A stretch of DNA of 64,000 bases from Photobacterium sanguinicancri (GTDB taxonomy: Bacteria; Pseudomonadota; Gammaproteobacteria; Enterobacterales; Vibrionaceae): contig NZ_AP024851.1 in the NCBI RefSeq assembly GCF_024346675.1, forward strand, positions 930,001 to 994,000, in the 5' to 3' direction. Both the position numbers and the translations under genes were made by a program. Of the stretch, positions 9,034-18,186 are shown one piece after another. The notes under the pieces were generated by a model. That model had not been told where the DNA came from. It saw only the letters and a list, made by a program, of their open reading frames with translations, and made no database searches. How positions within the stretch are numbered: position 1 is the stretch's first letter; each line of letters starts with the position of its first letter.

Positions 9034-9319
9034 TATCTAGGTTCACTCTATAGCGTGGTGGATAATCTTGCTCTTGTTGCAGAGAATTACAGACTTCAGC
9101 GTTCTTTTGGTAATACTCTTTTAAGCCAACCAGCTGAGAAAATAGTTTTTCATAGCCTTCGTCTATTCTGCATACCAGCGGGCGCTTTTGATAAATCAAA
9201 CAGCCCTTATGTTGTGAATAGTGTTTGCATTTACCATCGCCTGAATGAAATTCTTCAAGCTCTGCGATACCTTTAATATTTTGGCAACACAAGCCACAAC
9301 GAGTACAAGGGAAACTCAT
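9023..9319 (-). CDS. YkgJ-family cysteine-cluster protein
   Basis: A 98-residue metal-binding protein with the YkgJ/UPF0153 pattern: C5-x2-C8-x2-C11-C12, then C31, C40 and a YQKRPLVCR motif with C50. The family is thought to bind zinc or an iron-sulfur cluster; its biochemical role is unknown. It is in a tight operon: four-base overlap with the TerB-like gene upstream and 11-base overlap with the GTPase downstream. Its presence in a GTPase operon suggests a redox or metal sensor, which is inference. Confidence 0.8.
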   Translation of the reverse strand: MSFPCTRCGLCCQNIKGIAELEEFHSGDGKCKHYSQHKGCLIYQKRPLVCRIDEGYEKLFSQLVGLKEYYQKNAEVCNSLQQEQDYPPRYRVNLDNGH

Positions 9320-9714
9320 ATGTGGATCAATGCCTCACCTTGAGTGAACAATGAAAGGATGTTTTTCGACCACTCACGATAGATAATCGCAAGGTTAGGA
9401 TTTAGCTCGAAATGTTCGATAATGGCATCAATCGTATGTTGCTCTTCTTTTGCTATAACACCATCTGCATAAACCAGAGCCATTAACTCCAACAGCACAA
9501 TTTTTTGATGGCTGTCTTGCTCAAAAGTATCCAAGATACTAAACAAATTGAAATTGGCTTCATCATATTCGATGTCGTCCATCTGCATCTCCATGCAGTA
9601 TTTAGCAATCAGCACCTCTTCGTCCACTGAGAAATCATTATCAGCGTGAGCGATATGATGTGCTAAAGCCAAGAAAGCCTCTTTCTCTGCCATTGATAAA
9701 CGATTTAAAAACAT
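9316..9714 (-). CDS. TerB-like protein, first gene of the GTPase operon
   Basis: 132 residues, all helical, with the TerB/DjlA-N pattern: an acidic ADNDFSVDEEV loop near residue 25 and a second YADGVIAKEE loop near 85, the two repeated acidic turns typical of TerB-like folds. The longest frame opens at 9795, but the ATG at 9714 has GGAG seven bases upstream and is preferred. It begins the operon; the 233-bp gap to hypE upstream must hold the promoter. TerB-like domains often sit in stress or phage-response systems, which fits but does not prove a defence role. Confidence 0.65.
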   Translation of the reverse strand: MFLNRLSMAEKEAFLALAHHIAHADNDFSVDEEVLIAKYCMEMQMDDIEYDEANFNLFSILDTFEQDSHQKIVLLELMALVYADGVIAKEEQHTIDAIIEHFELNPNLAIIYREWSKNILSLFTQGEALIHI

Positions 9715-9946
9715 GTATCGACTCCATGTCATTTGAAAATTTTGATTTGGATTTAAACTATAACGGCATGATATTAGACGAAAATAACTTCGCATTCTGC
9801 TCGTGAACTCTCAACCTTAATCTTAGGCTCAATAAAATGCTTTGTTCCCCAAATAGCTTTAAGCCTACTTGCAGTTGCTAACGTTATTTAACTAGTCAAT
9901 AGGCTCTGCCTACCTCTAAACAAGCACAATTCATCGATTACTGGCA

Positions 9947-10939
9947 CTAACAAATACGCGGTAACAGCTCACCTTGCGGTAATTCAAGGTAACGACGCCC
10001 GCCCCACGGGTTATGCATAATCACTTTGTGCTGCTGTGCTTCAACCACGGTTCCGATCTGTTCGGCGTTTGGTGAGAACAGGCGTAAAACGTCTAAAGCG
10101 GCAGGAACATCTTTCGCGGGGACAGCCAAGATCATGGTGCCTTCGTTGGCTAAATCGTAGGGTTCAAAACCGTATAACTCACACAAGCCTTGTACGGCAT
10201 CGGCGATAGGGATTTTCTCTTCTTCGACATCAATTTGGATTTTTGAGCCTTCACACCATTCATTCAAAACAGCCGATAAACCACCGCGAGTCGCATCGCG
10301 CATGGCATGAAGGGAAACCCCTGACTCAATCAGGCGTTCAACCACAGGCCACAAGGTCGCGCAATCACTCACCAGCTCAGACTCTAGGCGCAGTTCATCA
10401 CGGGCCATTAAAATACAGCTACCATGACAACCAATATCGCGAGAAACCAAAATGGCATCGCCCGCTTGAAGCTGACTCACCGAAATATTGGGGTATTTAA
10501 CCGTGCCAACGCCTGTGGTGTTAATGAACACGCCATCAGCCGCACCGCGAGGCACGACTTTGGTATCGCCACACACGATTTGTGCACCCGATTTTTCTAG
10601 TTCCGCTTTCATGCTTTTCACTATGGTTTCTAGCTTGTGGTACTCAAAACCTTCTTCGATGATGAAGCTACAACTTAGGTATTGCGGCTGTGCGCCGACC
10701 ATGGCTAAGTCATTCACTGTGCCTGCAATTGCCAACTTACCTATGTCGCCACCAGCAAAAAACAACGGTGAGACGGTAAAGCTATCAGACGTGAACGCAA
10801 TCGGCCCTTCAAGCTGCAATACCGCGGCATCTTCAGCTTTCAGCAGTATCTCGTTTTGAAAATGGTGGAAAAACAGATCACTGATCAGTTTATTCATTTC
10901 CTGACCACCACCACCATGGCTTAGTTGAACAGTTCTCAT
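9947..10939 (-). CDS. hypE: Hydrogenase maturation protein HypE
   Basis: A 330-residue ATP-dependent dehydratase that converts the carbamoylated C-terminal cysteine into thiocyanate, the CN donor for the NiFe-hydrogenase Fe(CN)2CO unit. N-terminal LSHGGGGQEMNKLI and internal MRDATRGGLSAVLNEW are AIR-synthase/ThiL-type motifs, and the protein ends LPRIC with the essential terminal cysteine. The start overlaps hypD by four bases. It is last in the hypF-C-D-E cluster. Confidence 0.97.
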   Translation of the reverse strand: MRTVQLSHGGGGQEMNKLISDLFFHHFQNEILLKAEDAAVLQLEGPIAFTSDSFTVSPLFFAGGDIGKLAIAGTVNDLAMVGAQPQYLSCSFIIEEGFEYHKLETIVKSMKAELEKSGAQIVCGDTKVVPRGAADGVFINTTGVGTVKYPNISVSQLQAGDAILVSRDIGCHGSCILMARDELRLESELVSDCATLWPVVERLIESGVSLHAMRDATRGGLSAVLNEWCEGSKIQIDVEEEKIPIADAVQGLCELYGFEPYDLANEGTMILAVPAKDVPAALDVLRLFSPNAEQIGTVVEAQQHKVIMHNPWGGRRYLELPQGELLPRIC

Positions 10940-12135
10940 GCTGTGATCTCCTTTTCTGTCTTCGCTCTGTTTATCGAGGCTTTGCCTGTTGTAGCTTCTT
11001 TAGTCAAATCAAGGTCAAACGCCAAGCCCGCATAGCGGTAATAGGCATTGCACGCCCCTTCCGAACTGACCATGCAGCTTCCCATTGGCTTAGTTGGGGT
11101 ACAGCCTCGGCCAAACACTCGGCACTGATTCGGTTTTGCTAACCCGCGTAAAATATCGGCACACTGACAGGCTTTGTGATCTTCTATCGCCTGATCCGAC
11201 AAGGCATCGGCAAACACAATTTCTGCATCACGATGACGATATTGTTCTGACAACACCAAAGATGACAATGGAATATCGCCAAGACCACGCCAGCGAAAAT
11301 GCGGACGCAAGGTGAACATACTCGCTACTTTCTGCTGTGCTGCTTGGTTGCCTTTGGCTGTGACAACACGGGTGTATTGCACTTCTAACTTGGCGATACC
11401 TTGTACTTTCTGCTCCACTATCATCAAGATCGACTGCATCACATCGACAGGTTCAAAGCCGCTCACCACAACGGGCGTGTGGTAACAATCGACAATCGGC
11501 TGATAAATATCAGAACCGGTAATAGCACTAACATGCGAAGGGCCAATGAAGGCGGTGACTTTGGCTGCGCCGTCTGCCATCACGGCATCAACCGCTGGTG
11601 GTACTAACACATGGTTGATATGAAAATAGAGGTTGGCAACATTTTGCTTTTCAGCCAGCTCCAATAACACGGCTGTCATTGGTGTGGTGGTTTCAAAGCC
11701 AATCGCAAAGAACACCACCTTGCGATCTGGGTTCTGCTTTGCGATTTCAAGGGCATCGAGCGGATCATAAACAGGGCGTACATCGCCGCCTTTAGCACGA
11801 CATTGTGCCAAGGTTCCTTTCGAGCCAGGTACGCGGATCATATCGCCCAAGGTTACCAGAATAACCTCGGGTAACATCGCCAGTTCAATCGCATGATCGA
11901 TTCGCTCTTTCGGCATGATACAAACAGGACAACCAGGACCATGGATAAACTCAATGTTACGGGGTAACAACTGATTTAGGCCGTATTTCATGATGGTGTG
12001 GGTATGACCACCACACACTTCCATGATTTTAACCGATTCGCTTAATTGAGCAGAAAGTTGATGAATACGTTGAGAAAGCGACTGCATTAACTCGGGGTTA
12101 CGAAAGCCTTGAGAGAGATCTTTAAGTTCAATCAT
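10936..12135 (-). CDS. hypD: Hydrogenase maturation protein HypD
   Basis: A 399-residue [4Fe-4S] scaffold on which, with HypC, the Fe(CN)2CO group is assembled. Conserved motifs are present: CGGHTHTIMKYG near residue 41, HGPGCPVC near 65, GFETTTPMT, and the C-terminal cysteine set GCTPTKPMGSCMVSSEGAC. It overlaps hypC upstream and hypE downstream by four bases each, so the three are translationally coupled. The C-terminal 20 residues extend slightly past the usual end. Confidence 0.97.
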   Translation of the reverse strand: MIELKDLSQGFRNPELMQSLSQRIHQLSAQLSESVKIMEVCGGHTHTIMKYGLNQLLPRNIEFIHGPGCPVCIMPKERIDHAIELAMLPEVILVTLGDMIRVPGSKGTLAQCRAKGGDVRPVYDPLDALEIAKQNPDRKVVFFAIGFETTTPMTAVLLELAEKQNVANLYFHINHVLVPPAVDAVMADGAAKVTAFIGPSHVSAITGSDIYQPIVDCYHTPVVVSGFEPVDVMQSILMIVEQKVQGIAKLEVQYTRVVTAKGNQAAQQKVASMFTLRPHFRWRGLGDIPLSSLVLSEQYRHRDAEIVFADALSDQAIEDHKACQCADILRGLAKPNQCRVFGRGCTPTKPMGSCMVSSEGACNAYYRYAGLAFDLDLTKEATTGKASINRAKTEKEITA

Positions 12136-12389
12136 ATAAACAATGCTCTCGCTTCTTCTTCATCCATTTCAGCCAATAATAAGCGGTATTCTTCTAGGCT
12201 TTTTAATGCTTCTTGTTCGTTGATTTTGCTGATAGCAAAGCCAACGTGGATCAATAAGTAATCCCCCATGTTCAATGGGTCTTCGATTAAATGAGTACTG
12301 ATCCTACGTCGGACGCCCAAAGTATCGACCGTGACCGTACTGTCCTCTGGGTGAATTTCCACTATCTGCGAGGGAATACACAAACACAT
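12132..12389 (-). CDS. hypC: Hydrogenase assembly chaperone HypC/HybG
   Basis: An 85-residue chaperone that carries iron with HypD and delivers it to the hydrogenase large-subunit precursor. It begins MCLCIPSQI with the invariant Cys2, and GDYLLIHVGFAISKI is the typical beta-barrel core. A purine-rich GGAAGAGAG lies upstream. It is 146 bp downstream of hypF and overlaps hypD. Confidence 0.95.
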   Translation of the reverse strand: MCLCIPSQIVEIHPEDSTVTVDTLGVRRRISTHLIEDPLNMGDYLLIHVGFAISKINEQEALKSLEEYRLLLAEMDEEEARALFI

Positions 12390-12535
12390 AATTTATCTCT
12401 CTTCCAAGTTGGTAATATTCTTTTTATTAATGACAAAATGCCTGCAAGCCTGTGGGTTATTGCCAAGGCGTGATGTCTTTATTTCTTCGCTAAGCACTGC
12501 TGTCTAATGCTCATCAAGCCATCATTCGTCAGGCT

Positions 12536-15202
12536 TTACTCTGCAGCAGCTACTTCATGCCATAGTCCATGCCAAAGCTGTCCCATCGCGATTCCACCAT
12601 CGTTAAGTGGAATGATTTCACTGGTGAGAAACGAACGAGCATCCGATGTAAAGCGGGCATCGAGCTTGTCCATCAGCACACGGTTTTGGAAAACCCCACC
12701 CGAGACTACAACTGGGTACTCAGGGTGTTTAGCGCTAATGGTGCTGATCATCTCGACCAGCGCGGTAAAAAACTGATTCGCTGCGTTTTGCTTAATCGCC
12801 AAGGCTTGTTTAACAGTAAAAATAGAGGGGGTAGTCGTTAGAACAGAGGGGCCAGTAGTTAAATCAGCGCAAGCAGACTGGAAAGCAGTGATGGCTAAAC
12901 TATCGATCACACTCGCAAGTAGGGGTTGCGGATCAATAACGTCATTTTCAACAACAAACGTAGGCCTAGACGGTGGCTCTGCCCCTTTATCGGCATCTGC
13001 TTGTATGGCAAGCGCTTCTAATCGCATACCACACTCGCCTTCGTAATCGACCTGTTCAACAAGGCCTAGTAAGCTGGCAAACGCGTCCACTAAACGCCCC
13101 ATCGAAGTGGTATAAGGTGAACTTTGTTCAGTTAACCAGAGTCGATATAAGTTATCGAGCTTGCTGTTAGGCATATTGGCAAAGGCTTCTAGTTGGAATG
13201 CTTTTATCTGCTCGAACGAGTAATACTCCAAAAGCAAACCCAGCAAGATCCGCGCGGGCTCTTTGATCGCTCGCTCGCCACCAATTAGGCGAAAGGGTTT
13301 TAGATGATAAAGGCGCTTAGCCGTTTTATGATCGGCCAGTAACACTTCCCCTCCCCAAATTTGATGGTCATCACCCAAGCCTGTGCCATCAAAAGCAAAA
13401 CCTAATACCGTTTCTCGCATTTGGTGTTCAGCCATAACGGCAACAATATGGGCATGATGGTGTTGCAGTTGGAGTAATTGAGTCGGCTTCTCATAACTAC
13501 TGTCGTGGTTGTTAGTATGGATAGTGTCGAGGCTATTTTCTTGAACCGCTTCTTGGCCATTTTTCTGAACATTACCTTGAACATAGCCTTGAACATAGCC
13601 TTTTACATAGTCCTGCGCCCATTCTGTGGTCATATAGTTTGGGTGCTTGTCGCACACTATCGTTTGTGGCTTTACGTGATAAATCTGAGTAAAGCCATTC
13701 AGCATTTTTTGATAGTGCTGTTGCATGTCCAAGCCAAACATATCACCTACATGTGGGCTGATGATCCCTTGCTCGGCAAACCCTAAACCAAAGGTCACTT
13801 TTTGCTGTCCACCCACAGCCAGCACAGGGTGCGTTAACTTATGCGGCAGCGAGAAAGTATAAGGGGCATAACCACGGGCTAAACGGAGTGTTTGTCGTCT
13901 GCCGCCTGCAATCTGAACCAAGCTATCATCGCAGCAATGGACGATTTCACGGTTATGATCGAGCACACCATCAACCACATGCCCCAACAGCCTGAAAATA
14001 TCATCACTGTTGGCAATAATGGGAAAGCCTGAAATATTGGCGCTGGTTGCCACCAAAGGCACATCTACCAAGTCGAATAACAAGTAATGTAGCGGCGTGT
14101 AAGGCAACATCACCCCAAGGTAAGGGATATGAGGCGCGACATTATCAGCAATATCAGCAATATCAGCACTATCAGCACTATCAGCACTATCAGCACTATC
14201 AGCACTATCAGCACTATCAGCACTAGCAACAAAACCTGCATCGTTTACGCAATTCAAGCGCGATGCTTTTTTTCGAAATAAGGTAATTGGCCGTTGCTGA
14301 GATTCCAATAACGCCCACTCTTTCTGACTCCCTTCTATATAGCATTGGGCTTGATGTGTATCTTTCATCATCACCGCCAGCGGCTTGCGTTGGCGCTGTT
14401 TTCGAAGCCTTAGCTGGGAGACCGCTTGTTGATTGGTGGCATCACACATTAGGTGAAAACCGCCAAGGCCTTTGACCGCGACGATCTTTCCCGCTTTCAA
14501 GGCGTTGGCTGTGGCTTCTATCGCTGCATAATGATCAGCAACAGTTTCAGGCTGATCTTTCTTGCTCTCTAGAGCATAAAAACTGACCCATGGACCACAT
14601 TTAGGACAGCTAACAGGTTGCGCATGGTAACGACGATCTTCAGGGTTGGTATAGGCAGCTTCACAATCGGGGCACATGGCAAAAGCCGCCATGGAGGTTT
14701 GCTTACGATCATAAGGCAGTTGTTTGATTAGCGTATAGCGAGGGCCGCAGTGGGTACAGTTAGTGAAAGGGTAACGATAGTGGCGATTGGTTGGATCGTT
14801 AATATCATCGAGACATGCTGGACAAACACCTTGGTCTGGCGACACACACACAGTGGCACTTTGGCTGCTGTCACTTTCGGTGATAATAAAGTTGGGTGCA
14901 TATTCAGGAAGCGCACTCTCAGAGCGAGTCTTCTCTGAAATAAAAGTTAACGCATCAACAACAGCAATCGTTTGGGCAGTAATACTATCAATGCGGCTAA
15001 GCGGTGGTGCTTGCAAAGTAATGTCATTATAAAAATTCATGACACGCGTTTCATCACCTTCAACTTCAATGCTAACGCCATCACCATTATTAAGCACGTA
15101 TCCACTGAGTTGATATTGCTTGGCCAGTTTGTAGATAAAAGGCCGAAAGCCGACCCCCTGCACTATTCCGGTAATATGAATTAACCGCCGAACCTGCTTC
15201 AT
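12536..15202 (-). CDS. hypF: Carbamoyltransferase HypF with repeat-derived insertions
   Basis: Makes carbamoyl-AMP from carbamoyl phosphate and carbamoylates HypE. Domains in order: acylphosphatase (about 1-95, GIVQGVGFRPF), two zinc fingers (CPACLDD...CTHCGP and CPDCEA...CPKCGP, about 110-210), YrdC-like domain, and C-terminal Kae1-like domain with LQHHHAHIVAVM and SGGVFQNRVL. At 888 residues it is longer than the roughly 750-residue norm. Two low-complexity insertions explain much of this: a Ser-Ala-Asp repeat in the YrdC region and a VQGY/VQGN/VQKN segment before the HHHAH motif. All catalytic motifs remain in frame, so it is probably functional. It is first in the cluster. Confidence 0.96.
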   Translation of the reverse strand: MKQVRRLIHITGIVQGVGFRPFIYKLAKQYQLSGYVLNNGDGVSIEVEGDETRVMNFYNDITLQAPPLSRIDSITAQTIAVVDALTFISEKTRSESALPEYAPNFIITESDSSQSATVCVSPDQGVCPACLDDINDPTNRHYRYPFTNCTHCGPRYTLIKQLPYDRKQTSMAAFAMCPDCEAAYTNPEDRRYHAQPVSCPKCGPWVSFYALESKKDQPETVADHYAAIEATANALKAGKIVAVKGLGGFHLMCDATNQQAVSQLRLRKQRQRKPLAVMMKDTHQAQCYIEGSQKEWALLESQQRPITLFRKKASRLNCVNDAGFVASADSADSADSADSADSADSADIADIADNVAPHIPYLGVMLPYTPLHYLLFDLVDVPLVATSANISGFPIIANSDDIFRLLGHVVDGVLDHNREIVHCCDDSLVQIAGGRRQTLRLARGYAPYTFSLPHKLTHPVLAVGGQQKVTFGLGFAEQGIISPHVGDMFGLDMQQHYQKMLNGFTQIYHVKPQTIVCDKHPNYMTTEWAQDYVKGYVQGYVQGNVQKNGQEAVQENSLDTIHTNNHDSSYEKPTQLLQLQHHHAHIVAVMAEHQMRETVLGFAFDGTGLGDDHQIWGGEVLLADHKTAKRLYHLKPFRLIGGERAIKEPARILLGLLLEYYSFEQIKAFQLEAFANMPNSKLDNLYRLWLTEQSSPYTTSMGRLVDAFASLLGLVEQVDYEGECGMRLEALAIQADADKGAEPPSRPTFVVENDVIDPQPLLASVIDSLAITAFQSACADLTTGPSVLTTTPSIFTVKQALAIKQNAANQFFTALVEMISTISAKHPEYPVVVSGGVFQNRVLMDKLDARFTSDARSFLTSEIIPLNDGGIAMGQLWHGLWHEVAAAE
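13565..13612. repeat. 12-bp tandem repeat inside hypF
   Basis: Four imperfect 12-bp units, two of them exactly TTGAACATAGCC at 13577-13588 and 13589-13600. They encode VQGY/VQGN/VQKN-like tetrapeptides in an insertion before the Kae1-like HHHAH motif. The unit length preserves the frame. Confidence 0.8.
14143..14223. repeat. 9-bp tandem repeat (nine copies) inside hypF
   Basis: Two copies of TATCAGCAA (14143-14160) are followed by seven perfect copies of TATCAGCAC (14161-14223). On the coding strand this encodes a Ser-Ala-Asp run ending in two Ile-Ala-Asp units, placed just before the LGVMLPYTPLH motif of the YrdC-like domain. Copy-number change would lengthen or shorten the protein by three residues without a frameshift. 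Confidence 0.95.
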
Positions 15203-15929
15203 ACCTCACCAACTTATTTCAAGCACTTAAACCGCTCACGCCAGACAAAAAGCATCCAAACGACACGCACACATATTTGTATGATAAGTAATTGAGTGAA
15301 TAATAATTAGACTAAGTTCACATTAAACAAATTGGTTGTGCCATTAGTTCTCCAAACCTACGATAAATTCACATAGCATTGATTTAAAACAATAAACACT
15401 GAAAACAATCAAGATTTTTTTAACCATTAACAACAGCTTTTCTAGATTATCACCGCGCACATCACACAATGATCATTCGCCCAACCGGATGATTTACGGC
15501 CATATGTGGTAACCATCTAACGACTAAATAAGTAAAATTATGGCGCAAAATGACAGGATATTAAAATAGTCATCTATAAAATAAGTCCCTCTTGAGAAAC
15601 CACTCACAACATCTCTTGAATAGACATCATTGTCTAAATAACAATTAAAATAAAAAGTGTCAATTTGGAGGTCTTGCATACGTTCGAGGATAATTAATCT
15701 CCTCGTCCACAATAATTATATTTCGCAAGGTTTCCCTTAATGGTTTTCAAATCAAGCCATTTTAAATTGATAATGGTCAAAATAAAGTTAATGACAATAA
15801 AAAATCACTACCTGTACTGCCACCACATATTATACTTATAAAAAACAAAAGAAATATCAAACAATTTTAATACGGAAAATATTAGGATTAGAGCAACCTC
15901 TTCTTGGTTCTCATAGAAAATTTGGCTAA
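15203..15929. other. AT-rich intergenic region upstream of hypF
   Basis: About 730 bp between hypF (-) and the AraC remnant (+). It must hold the hyp promoter. One FNR-like site is listed separately. A 62-codon minus-strand ORF at 15524-15712 has no family resemblance and is not called. Part of 15850-15930 may be decayed AraC sequence (see 15930-16484). Confidence 0.4.
15379..15392. promoter_or_regulatory. Candidate FNR-type site upstream of hypF
   Basis: TTGATTTAAAACAA matches the FNR consensus TTGAT-N4-ATCAA at nine of ten positions, about 180 bases upstream of the hypF ATG. Anaerobic control of hyp genes by FNR is known in enterics; the assignment here is by eye and could be chance in AT-rich DNA. 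Confidence 0.3.
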
Positions 15930-16484
15930 AACACTCTAAAGATCATTTTTACAATTGTTTTAACAAATGCCCTTCGCCATTTTTTAGGCAACAGCTGGAA
16001 ACCTGAATGCTTATATTTATCATCTAACATGCCACCTCCATATACGATGATAAATATGACAACATCAGGTAATATCTTCACTAACCACAAACATGGATAC
16101 ATTCCTATTAAAGCCAACCTTGACAGCATTGCGGAGAAAGTTAAAATTAGTCAACTAACATCGAGAACTATAGACACTAGCTCTCTCGAAAGACTACAAA
16201 TTGCTATTGATACATTTATAGAACATGAAGATCTTGGATTAACTTTCATCTCAGATATTTTTGGCTGCTCCAAAAGAAACATTCAAAGAATACTAAAAGA
16301 TCACGGAACTAATTTCCAAGAGACAATAAAGAAACAAAAAAATGAACATGCAATCACATTGCTTAATGAAAATATAAGCATAATAGATATAGCGCAAAGA
16401 TTAGGATATAACGACCCATCAAATTTCACTCGTGCATTTAAAAAGCACCTTGGTGTATCACCTTCGTTATATCGTCAAACGTGA
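15930..16484 (+). pseudogene. AraC-family regulator remnant, N-terminal part lost
   Basis: The visible ATG is at 16029, but the same frame is open back to 15930 and reads LRHFLGNSWKPECLYLSS. This is the typical G-x-x-W-x-P strand of AraC regulators of the OruR/GadX type, in the middle of the ligand domain. Downstream is an intact AraC HTH (about the last 90 residues: ISDIFGCSKRNIQRILKDHG, then IAQRLGYNDPSNFTRAFKKH). Full-length relatives run to about 330 residues, so some 150-200 N-terminal residues are missing or scattered over other frames with stops. A short HTH protein from 16029 (151 aa) could still be made. Confidence 0.55.
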
Positions 16485-16722
16485 TCTCTTTGATTGAGAC
16501 CACAAAACAACACATTAGAGAACAATAAATTAAAATTAAAACCCTTTATTATCAGTAATTTAAACCAAGCAACATATTAGTTCATAGAAGTTAATATAAC
16601 TTTATATTATTTCAAGTGACTGTCTATACTATTTAACCTTTAATTAGTTGAGCAATCAAAGTGAAAATGCACTAACACCCCATTTGACCTTTAAACAAGC
16701 AACTAAAGAAAGGTATAATTAA

Positions 16723-18138
16723 GTGAAAAACATAAAAAAGTACATCTTACCTACTGTTATTTCAACAGTGCTTATTGGCTGCGGCGGCGGCGATGAATCC
16801 CCTTCTAGTTTTCCTTCTAGCTTTGATGAACAAAAAGTAACTTATGATTTTGAAAATATCGTTGAGGCATTTTTAAACTCAAATATTGATTATGTTGTTC
16901 AATACAAACCTTCTGATGATTATTCTGGCGAACTCGTTAAGTATTATGACAAAGATGGCAATATCGTAGATTTCAAAATACCAACAAACACAACCGCCAA
17001 TCATGGCTGCAAAGCCGAACCATTATCATTAGATAACAGAAAATTCAGCAGTACAATAAACAATACATACTTTAATGTTAAGCCACTAAGTAATAACCAA
17101 CGATTAGTCATCGTTTCTTCATTCCCAACCGTATTTACAAATAAATTTTTAGGTGATACCTCTTGTCGATATGGTGATTTTAACTTCAATAAAAAGTATA
17201 TTATCAGCAAATCAAATGAAAAGCTCATTGATATAAGCTCAGATGAAAAAATTGTTAACACAACAAATTTAAGTAATGTGTCAGAATTAACAAGAATATA
17301 TGATAAAAAGCACCAAACGACAACGACCTCTGATGGCAGAGTACTTTTAAAGCCATATTCTAATACTACTATTAACCTTTCAGATCATGAGTTTATTATA
17401 AATAAAAATGGTGAAGTTAAAACATTTGATAGTAAAAATCAGCATTATATTACGCTGCCAAACACGAAAGGTACAGAGTGGCAATTCTTCACTGACAGAT
17501 ATCTAGTGTCAAAACCATACGGTGGTAAGGTTTTTATTTATGACATTATAAATAAGCAGCGTATGTCAAACCTCTCGATAGATATACTGCAAAACCGAGA
17601 TACTAATCTTCTAAACTCAGACCAGGTAACCATTAGTTACGGTATAACAATGAGCATGGAAAATGGAATTGTACCTTTTAAGTACACTTCTCATAATAGT
17701 GATACTGAGCATTTTGTATCCCGATTAATCAATGGAAGATGGATTAGATCGTCCGAAATTTCTTCAGACTTATATTCTATTTTGATAAAAAAGGCATTAC
17801 AAAATGTGACATCTATAGCAAGCGATAGCGACAACGCTTATATGGATCTTAATAACAATGGCTATTTTGCAGCTACCAAAGCGACAAGTCGCGGTTTTGA
17901 TCTTGCCTTTGACAATAAATATGACCCAAGCAGCCACCCTAAAGAAATTACGGATTTCCCTAATTATCTCGAGAACGTACATTACATAAATGGCCGAACT
18001 GTTATAGAAACATCGACGAAAGTTTATGGTTATGAAAAACGCGCGTTTTACCTAATCGATGGCACAAACAAAAACATCATTGGTTCTCCTGGCGAGGAGC
18101 TTACTACAATCACAGCTTCAGCACATAACATGCCATAA
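16723..18138 (+). CDS. Putative outer-membrane-type lipoprotein, unknown function
   Basis: 471 residues, not recognised. A lipoprotein signal peptide is clear: basic MKNIKKYIL, a hydrophobic core and lipobox LIGC with Cys20 as the lipidated residue, followed by a Gly/Ser-rich linker. The mature part is polar, beta-rich and Asn/Ser/Thr-rich, with no domain I can name. Start is GTG at 16723 with AAAGGT ten bases upstream. The gene and its flanks are more AT-rich than most neighbours, which fits horizontal origin. No operon partners. Confidence 0.7.
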   Translation: MKNIKKYILPTVISTVLIGCGGGDESPSSFPSSFDEQKVTYDFENIVEAFLNSNIDYVVQYKPSDDYSGELVKYYDKDGNIVDFKIPTNTTANHGCKAEPLSLDNRKFSSTINNTYFNVKPLSNNQRLVIVSSFPTVFTNKFLGDTSCRYGDFNFNKKYIISKSNEKLIDISSDEKIVNTTNLSNVSELTRIYDKKHQTTTTSDGRVLLKPYSNTTINLSDHEFIINKNGEVKTFDSKNQHYITLPNTKGTEWQFFTDRYLVSKPYGGKVFIYDIINKQRMSNLSIDILQNRDTNLLNSDQVTISYGITMSMENGIVPFKYTSHNSDTEHFVSRLINGRWIRSSEISSDLYSILIKKALQNVTSIASDSDNAYMDLNNNGYFAATKATSRGFDLAFDNKYDPSSHPKEITDFPNYLENVHYINGRTVIETSTKVYGYEKRAFYLIDGTNKNIIGSPGEELTTITASAHNMP

Positions 18139-18155
18139 TGAATTAAAAACTATTT

Positions 18156-18186
18156 AGCCCGTTAACTTCATATCGGGCTTTTCTCT
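18156..18186 (+). terminator. Terminator after the lipoprotein gene
   Basis: AGCCCG (18156-18161) pairs with CGGGCT (18174-18179) across a 12-base loop and is followed by TTTCTCTT. The stem is short but well placed, 18 bases past the stop. Confidence 0.5.

Noticed and set aside
14143..14223. Tandem repeats as a CRISPR array
   Set aside because: Units are 9 bp with no spacers and lie in frame within hypF.
15330..15350. Sigma-54 promoter for hyp genes (minus strand TGGCAC)
   Set aside because: The -12 GC element is missing at the required spacing.
15524..15712. 62-residue minus-strand ORF
   Set aside because: No family resemblance, AT-rich spacer, no ribosome-binding site.
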